Notes under the pieces: model-generated
The model's database searches: none
Told to the model about the DNA's origin: nothing
The model's input: only the letters and a program-made list of their open reading frames with translations
Translations under genes and position numbers: made by a program
Shown here: positions 13,615-20,379 of the stretch, one piece after another
Position numbering within the stretch: the stretch's first letter is position 1
How the letters are laid out: the number at the start of each line of letters is the position of its first letter
Source of the DNA: Comamonadaceae bacterium
GTDB lineage: Bacteria; Pseudomonadota; Gammaproteobacteria; Burkholderiales; Burkholderiaceae_C
NCBI GenBank assembly: GCA_947464665.1
Contig: CANHXV010000012.1
Coordinates: 1-20,379, forward strand
Direction: 5' to 3'
Length of the DNA stretch: 20,379 bases

Positions 13615-14598
13615 ATGAGACGAACACTACTTGCCGCTGCCGTGGCTTTGGCCTCATTCAACGTGCTGCCAACGGCCCAGGCGCAGACCGAAATCCGCGT
13701 CTCTACGGCTGCGCCGGACACTTCGCCTTTGTCCGATGCCTTTCGGATGATTAAGGCACGCATGGAGACCAAGTTCCCAGGTGCCATCAAAGTATCGGTG
13801 CACACTGCCAGCGCGTTGTTCCGTCAGGGTACTGAGTTGCCAGCCATGCAGCGTGGCAACCTAGAGATGGCCAGCCCGGTGACGTTTGAGATCGAAGCCC
13901 AGTTGCCAGAATACGGTGTCTTCAGCGCCGCCTACCTGTTTCGCGATGCCGATCATCTGATCAAGACCTTCCGCAGTGACATTGGTAAGGAGTACTACGA
14001 AGATGTGGCCACCAAAGTGGGCCTGGTGATTCTGGACACGGCTTACTTGGGCACTCGCACCGTCAACCTGAACAACGACAAAAAAATTGAGAAGCCCTCC
14101 GACCTGGCTGGAACCAAGATGCGTATGCCGCCCGGGGCTTCATTTCAGGTGCTGGCCAAGGCGCTGGGCACTACGCCAGTTTCTATGCCCATTACCGAGG
14201 TTTATCTGGCGCTGAAGACTGGGGCCATCGATGCCCAAGACAATCCGACCAACATGACGCGGGACTGGAAATTCCATGAGGTGACCAAGCAGGTCGTCCT
14301 GACAAAGCACCTTGTGCAGCCAGTGTTCATTGCCATTGCCAAGCCGTTTTTTGACAAGCTCACGCCGGCCCAACAGGCCGAGCTGAGGGCGGCTGCTCGG
14401 GAAGCTGCTGACATGGAGATCGCTAAGACCCTGATGGATGAAAAATCTGCCTTGGATACTTTTCGCGCTGCCAACGTTCGCATCAGTGAGCCTGATGCCA
14501 CAGCGTTTCGCGCGGTTGTGCTCAAGGAATATGACAACTCCGGCATGGCCGCCAAATGGAAACCAGGCCTGCTGGCCCGGATTCAGGCCGTTAAATAA
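13615..14598 (+). CDS. dctP: TRAP transporter solute-binding protein (DctP family)
   Basis: The 327-residue periplasmic receptor has a signal peptide (1-23, AQA|QTEI) and the DctP fold. EIRVSTAAPDTSPLSDAF is followed by FPGAIKVSVHTASALF, the ligand-binding region MRMPPGASFQVLAKALGTTPVSMPITEVYLALKTG with the conserved arginine at about residue 164, the helix GAIDAQDNPTNM and the C-terminal long helix. TAGGAG lies before the ATG. DctP receptors typically bind organic acids, sugar acids or aromatic acids. It is followed by the DctQ and DctM genes, making a complete TRAP system. Its ligand is probably the substrate of the flanking FAH and SDR enzymes. Confidence 0.93.
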   Translation: MRRTLLAAAVALASFNVLPTAQAQTEIRVSTAAPDTSPLSDAFRMIKARMETKFPGAIKVSVHTASALFRQGTELPAMQRGNLEMASPVTFEIEAQLPEYGVFSAAYLFRDADHLIKTFRSDIGKEYYEDVATKVGLVILDTAYLGTRTVNLNNDKKIEKPSDLAGTKMRMPPGASFQVLAKALGTTPVSMPITEVYLALKTGAIDAQDNPTNMTRDWKFHEVTKQVVLTKHLVQPVFIAIAKPFFDKLTPAQQAELRAAAREAADMEIAKTLMDEKSALDTFRAANVRISEPDATAFRAVVLKEYDNSGMAAKWKPGLLARIQAVK

Positions 14599-14624
14599 AT
14601 CATTGAATTTTGAAGAAACACGCG

Positions 14625-15143
14625 ATGCGATCTCCCGTTTTGCCTTGGTATAAACGGCTTGCCGAAGCCATTTCAACTTGGAGCTTGGCCGTGGTGTTCG
14701 TCCTGTTCATTTACGGGGTCGGCATGCGTTATCTGCTGAATCGGCCAGTCAGCTGGACCGATGAGGCAGTGACTGTGCTGATGGCCTGGTCCGTGCTTTG
14801 GACTGGCGCATTCGTTCTGCGCTGGTCTGAGCACATCTCGTTTGACATTGTGTTTATCAACCTTGCACCCAAGCGACAACGTCTTATGTTGTTGGTTGGT
14901 AACTCGGTCTTCGTGATTTTGATGCTCGCTGCTTTACCCGGTATGGTTGATTACACCCTTTTCCTTTGGCGTGAAAAGACGGACATGCTGGAGATGAGGC
15001 TGGATTTTGTTTACGCGATATTTCCAATTTTTTTGATCGTTGTTGTCATGCGTCAATTGCTTAGCCTTTGGCGCCTGATGTCGCCGCGCTGGCCCGAAGA
15101 GTTGGCCCGTTGGACTGGTGATGAACAGAGTGAGTCGCTATGA
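14625..15143 (+). CDS. dctQ: TRAP transporter small membrane subunit (DctQ family)
   Basis: The 172-residue inner-membrane protein has four predicted transmembrane helices (about 16-38, 48-68, 88-113 and 127-150). The DctQ signature is visible in RYLLNRPVSWTDEAVTVLMAW, with the W-x-DE motif in the loop after helix 1. DctQ anchors the transporter and forms a complex with DctM. The start at 14625 (ATG) is preferred; a TTG at 14610 would add five residues. No strong ribosome binding site is visible for either. The stop overlaps the DctM start as ATGA at 15140-15143, so the two subunits are coupled. Confidence 0.9.
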   Translation: MRSPVLPWYKRLAEAISTWSLAVVFVLFIYGVGMRYLLNRPVSWTDEAVTVLMAWSVLWTGAFVLRWSEHISFDIVFINLAPKRQRLMLLVGNSVFVILMLAALPGMVDYTLFLWREKTDMLEMRLDFVYAIFPIFLIVVVMRQLLSLWRLMSPRWPEELARWTGDEQSESL

Positions 15144-16432
15144 CGACGGGTCTATACGCGCTTCTGGGTGCGGTGCTGTTTGGAGCCCTGATGCGACTTC
15201 CATTGGCGCTGGTGATGTTTGGCGGTGGCGCGGTTTACCTGTTTGCTACGCGGCAGGATATTGGTCTCCTGGTGGGTCAGGTCATGGGTCAGATGACGGC
15301 CATGTACGTGCTGGTGGCCATCCCTATGTTTATTCTGGCAGCCAACATCATGAACGCGGCCTCAATCAGCGACCGGCTTTGGGCAATGGCCAATGCCCTG
15401 GTGGGTCGTTTCCGCGGTGGTATGGGACATGTCACAGTGTTGGTGAGCATGATTTTTTCTAGCATGAGTGGAAGTGCGATTACCGACGCCGCAGGGCCTG
15501 GTCTGGTAGCCGTGCGCATGATGCGTGAGATTGGGAAATATCCGGCAGGCTTGGCCTGTGCCATCACTGCTGCGGCAGCCACAATCGCGCCGATCATCCC
15601 ACCCTCGATTCCGCTGGTGATTTACGCGCTCATTTCTGGAGCCTCGATTGGGGCTTTGTTTTTGGCTGGCCTGGTACCGGGCGTCATGATGGGTGGTGCA
15701 CTCATGATCGCTATTTGGTTGATCGCCGGTCGGCGTAACTTGCCGCCCACCGAGCATGTGCCAGTATCTCAGTTGCCGGGTGTGATGTTTCGCGCCACAC
15801 CCTCACTGACCCTGCCGGTTGTGCTGCTGGGCGGTATCTGGACGGGCGTGTTCTCGCCCACTGAATCGGCGGCAGTGGCAGCGCTGTGGGCGCTGATATT
15901 GGGCACGGTGTTGTATCGCAAAATCAAAGTTAGCACCTTGCGTGCTGTGTTTGCCGAATCGTCGCGCCAGACCGCCACCACCATGTTGCTGTTGGCAAGT
16001 GCCTTCATCCTCAACTACGCCATTGCCAATGAGCGCTTGGCAGATAGCCTGGTAGCCGCCATCGCCAACATGCAACTCAGCCAGATGCAGTTCATGCTGG
16101 TGGTCAACCTGTTTTTCCTGGTGCTGGGATGCTTTTTAGACGGCTCGGTCATGATGCTGGTTTTCGTGCCGCTGCTTATACCCAGCGTGCGGGCGCTAGG
16201 GATCGATGTCACCTACTTTGGAATTGTGGTCACACTCAACTTCATGATTGGCCTGATCACGCCACCATACGGCTTGCTGCTGTTTGTGATGTCCTCGCTG
16301 ACCCGGGTTCCGTTGATTGAGATCATCCGTGAGATCTGGCCCTTTGTGCTGACGCTGATCGCGCTGTTGTTGATCTTGACGTGGTTCCCGCAAATTATTC
16401 TCTTTCTGCCTCATGCCTTTGGCTATAAGTGA
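15140..16432 (+). CDS. dctM: TRAP transporter large permease subunit (DctM family)
   Basis: The 430-residue, very hydrophobic protein fits the DctM 12-helix elevator-type permease that uses a sodium gradient to import the ligand delivered by DctP. Recognisable elements are IPMFILAANIMNAASISDRLW, the first re-entrant hairpin SSMSGSAITDAAGPG, the AAAATIAPIIPPSIPLVIYA segment, FSPTESAAVAALWALILG, and the late GLITPPYGLLLFVMSSL. Length and order are normal, with no frameshift. It overlaps DctQ by 4 nt. The SDR gene begins 57 nt after its stop. Confidence 0.95.
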   Translation: MTTGLYALLGAVLFGALMRLPLALVMFGGGAVYLFATRQDIGLLVGQVMGQMTAMYVLVAIPMFILAANIMNAASISDRLWAMANALVGRFRGGMGHVTVLVSMIFSSMSGSAITDAAGPGLVAVRMMREIGKYPAGLACAITAAAATIAPIIPPSIPLVIYALISGASIGALFLAGLVPGVMMGGALMIAIWLIAGRRNLPPTEHVPVSQLPGVMFRATPSLTLPVVLLGGIWTGVFSPTESAAVAALWALILGTVLYRKIKVSTLRAVFAESSRQTATTMLLLASAFILNYAIANERLADSLVAAIANMQLSQMQFMLVVNLFFLVLGCFLDGSVMMLVFVPLLIPSVRALGIDVTYFGIVVTLNFMIGLITPPYGLLLFVMSSLTRVPLIEIIREIWPFVLTLIALLLILTWFPQIILFLPHAFGYK

Positions 16433-16489
16433 TGCCAAAGTTCTTGACCCTGGCGGCCTTCTAAACCTTGAACGAATTGGTGACCTGTT

Positions 16490-17221
16490 ATGAATACCCA
16501 AACCATAGCCTTCGTCACCGGTGCCGCGCAAGGCATCGGCTTGGCCACTGTGGCCCGTCTTGCGCGGGATGGCTTTCGGGTGGTCGCGATGGATCGTCAT
16601 GCCGATCAGCTTAAGCTTGCAGTCGCCGACTTACAGGCGAGCGGGCTAGATGTTGTGGCGGCCGTGTGTGATGTATGCGATCGCGTGTCGGTGGCTGCTG
16701 CTTTCGATGGCCAGTCGCGTGTAGATGCACTTGTTTGCGCCGCTGGCATCTACAACGATGCTCGGTTTCTGGACCTGACTGAGCAAGCGTTTCGCACCAT
16801 GCTTGATGTCAACGTAGTTGGCACCTTCATTCCAGCACAGGAGGCTGCACGGCGTATGCAAGCTGGTGGACGCATCGTCACTATCTCATCACGCGGCGCC
16901 TTGGGCGGAACCCGTTTTGCCCACTACGTCGCATCCAAGTCCGCGGTCATTGGCTTGACCCGTGCCATGGCCATGGAGCTGCGCGAGCGCCAGATTGCAG
17001 TCAACTCAGTGGCGCCCGGTTTCACCGACACGCCCATGACCCGATCAGCACCGGCTGAAATGTTTGCCGCCTGGGAGCAGCTGGAACCTGGTGGCAGGGC
17101 GGCCAGCCCTGATGTGATCGCCAATGCCATTGCCTTCCTGGCCGCACCGTCGACACAGTTCATCACGGGCCAAACGCTTTTTGTCGATGGCGGCAAGTCT
17201 TTGGGTGGCTTGGGGATTTAA
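16490..17221 (+). CDS. Classical short-chain dehydrogenase/reductase (SDR)
   Basis: The 243-residue dehydrogenase has the cofactor motif TGAAQGIG (10-17), an aspartate at the end of strand 2 (VVAMDRH, D35) favouring NAD(H), CAAGIY for NNAG, and the catalytic set S133, Y146 and K150 (YVASK). The C-terminal QFITGQTLFVDGG is the usual closing motif. Such enzymes oxidise hydroxyl groups. With the FAH gene in the same operon, it could make the 2,4-diketo acid that the FAH enzyme hydrolyses, as SDR/FAH pairs do in L-fucose and L-rhamnose oxidation. That parallel is only a hypothesis. GGTGA lies shortly before the ATG. It is the last gene of the operon, and the base composition falls after it. Confidence 0.9.
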   Translation: MNTQTIAFVTGAAQGIGLATVARLARDGFRVVAMDRHADQLKLAVADLQASGLDVVAAVCDVCDRVSVAAAFDGQSRVDALVCAAGIYNDARFLDLTEQAFRTMLDVNVVGTFIPAQEAARRMQAGGRIVTISSRGALGGTRFAHYVASKSAVIGLTRAMAMELRERQIAVNSVAPGFTDTPMTRSAPAEMFAAWEQLEPGGRAASPDVIANAIAFLAAPSTQFITGQTLFVDGGKSLGGLGI

Positions 17222-17363
17222 GAGGCTGCTGAAATATGAGACACCCCTAGCGGGTTCACTGATTTTATGTTTGTGCAGAAGTGAGCACTTGGCAGCGCTT
17301 TACCAATTCAAAAGAAGGCACCAAAGTGCTTATCTGCTTGGTGTTGTAAAAGTCATTGTTACT

Positions 17364-17398
17364 AAAAAGTGATTATGTCTTTCCACAAAATCATTTTT
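17364..17398. terminator. Weak AT-rich hairpin between convergent operons
   Basis: AAAAAGTGATT (17364-17374) pairs with AATCATTTTTT (17389-17399) with one G-T wobble, around a 14-base loop. It gives a T run on the plus strand and on the minus strand. It could end transcription from both sides, but the stem is AT-rich and it overlaps the last codons of the minus-strand gene. The rest of the gap 17222-17363 shows no gene. Confidence 0.3.
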
Positions 17399-19031
17399 TA
17401 ATATCAAAGCCCGTGTAACCACTGTTGGCGATAGTCGTGCACTCTTCCCTGTAGCGTCCAACACCCCCCACATAGGGCATGAACACGCGGGGTTTCCCTG
17501 GCACATTGGCACCCAAGTACCATGAATTGGCATTCAGAAATAAAGTGGCACTGGCAAGTTGGTTGACATGCGCTACCCAGTTATTTTCAGCTGCCTGTGT
17601 CGCTTCAATCTGAGCGCATGAGTTTGCAGTCAAATGCTGAATGCAATCACTGATCCACTCCACATGCTGTTCAATTGAAACAATCACATTGCTTAAGACA
17701 GAAGGGCTGCCAGGTCCTGTGACCATGAATAGATTAGGAAAGCCAGCGGTCATCAGACCTAAATAAGTAAGCGGCCCTGCACGCCACTTTTCTGCCAAGG
17801 TCAGTCCGCTAGAGGTTCGAATGTCAATATTCAAGATGGCACCAGTAATGGCATCAAATCCGGTTGCATAAATAAGCGCATCCAATTTGTATTCAGCAAC
17901 GCTGGTCTTCACACCTGCTTCTGTAATTTCTTGAATGGGCGTGCTTCGAATGTCTACCAGGGAAACATTGTCTTTATTGAAGGTTTCAAAGTATTGGGTA
18001 TCTAAGCACAAGCGTTTGGTACCAATGTAAATATCTCTAGGTGTCAGTTTTTCAGCCAATTCAGGGTTTTTCACGCGCGACTGAATTTTTCTGCGCGCAA
18101 AGTCTGCTGCTGTTTCATTGGCTGCAGCCAAAAGCATGATGTCTTTATATGTCCGCGTGTAAGCAGTTCCACCCGCTTGCCAACGAAATTCATAGGCAAG
18201 ATCTCGTTCTTGGGGCGTCGCCTCGAGTGCTGACAGGGTTGGCAAGGGATAACTTGCCACACCTGTTGGGCTGACTTTTGCACGTTTTCTAAGGTCGATA
18301 TAGTTTTGCTTAATTTCTTGAACTTCAGCTTCTTTCAAAGGTCTGTTGCCCGCAGGCAAACTGAAAGTAGGGGTTCGTTGAAAAACAAATAATTGATGCG
18401 CTTGCTTAGCGACTTCTGGAATAGTCTGAACGCCTGAAGAGCCCGTTCCGATAACACCCACGGTTTTCCCCGTAAAGTCCACCGGCTCATGGGGCCATAA
18501 GCCGGTGTGATATGTGCTCCCCTTGAATAGATCACGTCCTTTAATTTCAGGTGGTTTTGCTGCTGACAAACAACCCGTGGCCATGACACAAAACTGCGTA
18601 TTAACTATTTGACCTTTTTCCGTAGTGACGGTCCATCGACCGGTTGCCTCGTCAAAAATAGCCGAGCGGACACGGGTGTTGAACTGAACATCTCGCCTTA
18701 GGTCGAATCGATCAGCCACGTGGTTGATGTATCTCAGAATTTCTGGTTGGGTTGCATAGCGCTCTGTCCAATCCCACTCCTGCTGCAACTCTTCAGAAAA
18801 AGAATACGAATACTCCATGCTTTCAACATCGCAACGAGCGCCTGGATAACGGTTCCAAAACCAAGTCCCTCCGACATCACTCCCTGCCTCAATCACTTGA
18901 ACTTGAAGACCTAAGCCACGCAAGCGATACAGCATGTAAAGGCCAGCAAAGCCAGCGCCCACAACCACCACGTCCACATTAGATTTCAATGCAGTTAATT
19001 CTTTGCTTGAGCCATAGGTTGGACCTGACAT
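17391..19031 (-). CDS. Baeyer-Villiger monooxygenase (flavin-containing, cyclohexanone monooxygenase type)
   Basis: The 546-residue enzyme is the normal length for type I BVMOs, which use FAD, NADPH and O2 to insert oxygen next to a ketone carbonyl. Visible motifs are the FAD fold GAGFAG (25-30), the SDVGGTWFWNRYPGARCDVE segment (51-70), the BVMO fingerprint FKGSTYHTGLWP (169-180, F-x-G-x3-H-x3-W-P), the NADPH fold GTGSSG (195-200), ATGFDAITG, and GTKRLCLDT, where a conserved Lys/Arg pair lies. GGAGA lies 7 nt before the ATG at 19031. The esterase gene ends 18 nt upstream of the start, so both are one operon. The physiological ketone, cyclic or linear, is not evident. Confidence 0.93.
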   Translation of the reverse strand: MSGPTYGSSKELTALKSNVDVVVVGAGFAGLYMLYRLRGLGLQVQVIEAGSDVGGTWFWNRYPGARCDVESMEYSYSFSEELQQEWDWTERYATQPEILRYINHVADRFDLRRDVQFNTRVRSAIFDEATGRWTVTTEKGQIVNTQFCVMATGCLSAAKPPEIKGRDLFKGSTYHTGLWPHEPVDFTGKTVGVIGTGSSGVQTIPEVAKQAHQLFVFQRTPTFSLPAGNRPLKEAEVQEIKQNYIDLRKRAKVSPTGVASYPLPTLSALEATPQERDLAYEFRWQAGGTAYTRTYKDIMLLAAANETAADFARRKIQSRVKNPELAEKLTPRDIYIGTKRLCLDTQYFETFNKDNVSLVDIRSTPIQEITEAGVKTSVAEYKLDALIYATGFDAITGAILNIDIRTSSGLTLAEKWRAGPLTYLGLMTAGFPNLFMVTGPGSPSVLSNVIVSIEQHVEWISDCIQHLTANSCAQIEATQAAENNWVAHVNQLASATLFLNANSWYLGANVPGKPRVFMPYVGGVGRYREECTTIANSGYTGFDIKK

Positions 19032-19049
19032 TTTTATCTCCGAAAATAC

Positions 19050-19973
19050 TTAAATGTTGCGAGCGCTCTGACATGCAGATTTAACAGCCAATGCCAAATC
19101 GCTGACAGCGGTGTCGGCCGTATCAAGCAAGTTCATCATTCGAATAAAGCCATGTGTCACACCTTCATACCGGCAAAGCTCAACCGTCACGCCTTCTGAC
19201 TTCAGCTGGTCTGCAAACATCTCGCCTTCGTCGCGCAAAACATCGTATTCAGCTGTTGCTATCCAAACAGGAGGGAATCTAGACCATGACTTTTCTTGTA
19301 AAGGTGAAATGCGCGGATCTAACCATAAAGACTCATTTGCATAATGATTGAAAAACCAAGTCATGTCTTTGCTGGACAAGGGGAAATTGCTTCCGTAGGT
19401 TTCATAACTCTGGGTTCGCATTGGACCATCTGTGACTGGATAGACCAATGCAAGCAGGGTCACGTCGATTTCTAATCGCAAGGCATTGACTGCAACAATG
19501 GCCAGATTGGCACCGGCACTGTCTCCACCTACGATCAATGGTAAGCGTGACTTTGAATATCGGGACCACAAGCCATCAGCCCATCGCAGACTGTCTTCGG
19601 TATCTTCTAGACCTGCTGGAAAAGGAAACTCTGGCGCTAGTCGATAATCAACCAAGACAACAACACATTCGCTTCGTTTTGCAATATTACGGGCTAAGGT
19701 ATCAAAATCGTCTAAGGCGCCCGCAACCCATCCGCCACCGTGCAAGTAAACGACAACGCCCAAAGGATTTTCTGAGGGCAGAAACAAGCGTCCACTGACT
19801 GAGCCAGATCGGGTAGGAATCTGGAGTTCAGTGACAGCGGTCAATTCTGGGCCTTTACCCAATGCAGCTCGGCTGGCGGCAACGATGGCACGTGCGTCTG
19901 ATGGACTACCCGAAGATATTTCTGGCCGGCCTGGCTGAGCCAACATTTTTTCTAAGAAAGGATGCAAAGGCAT
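19050..19973 (-). CDS. Alpha/beta hydrolase of the HSL esterase family
   Basis: The 307-residue cytoplasmic esterase has the oxyanion motif HGGGW (78-82), the nucleophile elbow GDSAG (150-154, S152), the acid D244 in the YDVLRDEG stretch, and H274 in GVTHGF. This is the full HSL (bacterial family IV) triad. GGAG lies 8 nt before the start, and there is no signal peptide. Directly upstream of the Baeyer-Villiger monooxygenase in the same operon, it most likely opens the ester or lactone that enzyme makes, giving a hydroxy acid or an alcohol plus acid. The plus-strand ORF from 19538 and similar frames are shadows. Confidence 0.92.
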   Translation of the reverse strand: MPLHPFLEKMLAQPGRPEISSGSPSDARAIVAASRAALGKGPELTAVTELQIPTRSGSVSGRLFLPSENPLGVVVYLHGGGWVAGALDDFDTLARNIAKRSECVVVLVDYRLAPEFPFPAGLEDTEDSLRWADGLWSRYSKSRLPLIVGGDSAGANLAIVAVNALRLEIDVTLLALVYPVTDGPMRTQSYETYGSNFPLSSKDMTWFFNHYANESLWLDPRISPLQEKSWSRFPPVWIATAEYDVLRDEGEMFADQLKSEGVTVELCRYEGVTHGFIRMMNLLDTADTAVSDLALAVKSACQSARNI

Positions 19974-20003
19974 TGGGTAACTCCATCATTCAAATGAAAA
20001 TGA

Positions 20004-20033
20004 ATGCTGCTTGCACGCATGGCAATGCAGCAT
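20004..20033 (-). terminator. Hairpin after the ABC binding-protein gene
   Basis: ATGCTGC (20004-20010) and GCAGCAT (20027-20033) pair perfectly, with a further TTGC/GCAA step inside. On the minus strand it lies about 20 nt after the stop at 20054 and is followed by a T-rich but interrupted stretch, so it is a plausible but not ideal terminator. Confidence 0.45.
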
Positions 20034-20053
20034 CCACTCTCAAAGTTGCAATA

Positions 20054-20379
20054 TTACTTCTTGCAATCTGAGCCCACAGGTGGCGCAACTTTGCTCATGG
20101 CTTGAATTTCTCTGACAGCAAAATCACCCTTGCCTTCAGCCACTTTGATGGCACGCGTGATGACCATGGAGCGAAGGATTTGGTGATCCGCTGCTCGCAT
20201 TTCGACGTCACCCACAATGGTGGCTGTTTTCAAACCAGACAATGCCGCACGGACTGCTGCCGTGTCTGTTGATTTGGCGTTGGCGATGGCTTGGTGAATC
20301 AGTTCAAATGAAATATAGGTATCTGCATCTACAAACGTTGGCTTGCGCTTGAAGCGAGCCTCAAATGCTTTCACAAAAG
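20054..20379 (-). CDS. Branched-chain amino acid-type ABC transporter substrate-binding protein, C-terminal part
   Basis: The last 108 or so residues of a periplasmic binding protein are present; the gene runs off the right edge. The segment KAFEARFKRKPTFVDADTY, then a helix ELIHQAIANAKSTDTAAVRAAL, then an LRSMVITRAIKVAEGKGDF stretch and a short tail, matches the C-terminal lobe of LivJ-type proteins (y.a.G.k.P...a...YDA..ll..Ai..A...d...v..AL). The apparent start codon GTG at 20374 is internal. The ligand is unknown and may be a carboxylate or aromatic acid as often as an amino acid. It lies upstream of the esterase/BVMO pair on the same strand, so it may import a related compound. Confidence 0.8.
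   Translation of the reverse strand, partial: FVKAFEARFKRKPTFVDADTYISFELIHQAIANAKSTDTAAVRAALSGLKTATIVGDVEMRAADHQILRSMVITRAIKVAEGKGDFAVREIQAMSKVAPPVGSDCKK

Noticed and set aside
1..20379. Insertion sequences, CRISPR array, tRNA, phage or defence genes
   Set aside because: No transposase, terminal repeat pair, regular repeat-spacer pattern, cloverleaf or phage-type protein was seen on either strand.

Overview
The window looks like a catabolic accessory region of a Betaproteobacterium, most likely a Burkholderiales/Comamonadaceae relative. This is inferred from two Bug-type tripartite tricarboxylate receptors, a TRAP transporter, several FadR/FCD-type GntR regulators and a phthalate-type 4,5-dioxygenase gene set, a mix typical of that group. 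There are no rRNA, tRNA, CRISPR or recognisable insertion-sequence features.

Layout. (1) 1-780 is AT-richer. It holds the N-terminus of a lipoprotein on the minus strand and a small secreted protein (316-729) behind two FNR/DNR-like boxes, closed by a hairpin terminator. (2) 780-1176 is a relic zone with the last 56 codons of a LysR regulator and a 38-codon ORF. (3) 1177-4142 has a GntR/FCD regulator divergent from a Bug receptor and a NicX/M29-like metalloenzyme. Paired TGCATGCA palindromes lie between them. (4) 4254-10372 encodes a phthalate-type upper pathway: Rieske oxygenase and decarboxylase on the plus strand; reductase, dihydrodiol dehydrogenase and a MarR regulator on the minus strand. 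The two operons converge, with stop codons overlapping as TTAA. A second Bug receptor diverges from the reductase across a compact double promoter.

(5) 10433-17221 is a second catabolic locus. On the minus strand are a GntR/FCD regulator, an EthD-like protein and an NAD-dependent epimerase-type dehydrogenase. On the plus strand are a fumarylacetoacetate-hydrolase-family enzyme, TRAP DctP/Q/M and a short-chain dehydrogenase. Its substrate is unknown; SDR plus FAH suggests oxidation of a 2-keto-3-deoxy acid followed by hydrolysis of the 2,4-diketo acid. (6) 17391-20379 is again AT-richer, all on the minus strand: a Baeyer-Villiger monooxygenase with an HSL-family esterase (ketone to ester to alcohol plus acid), and the C-terminus of a branched-chain-type ABC binding protein.

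The best candidates for something undescribed are regulatory and combinatorial. A near-identical TTAGGTRGCWAA motif lies in both promoter regions of the phthalate-type genes (likely MarR operator). A TTGCATGCAA-type motif links the GntR/NicX locus to the second Bug/reductase promoter. The NicX-like enzyme beside a phthalate-type pathway raises the possibility of a pyridine-dicarboxylate or related substrate. All three are inferences from sequence inspection only.
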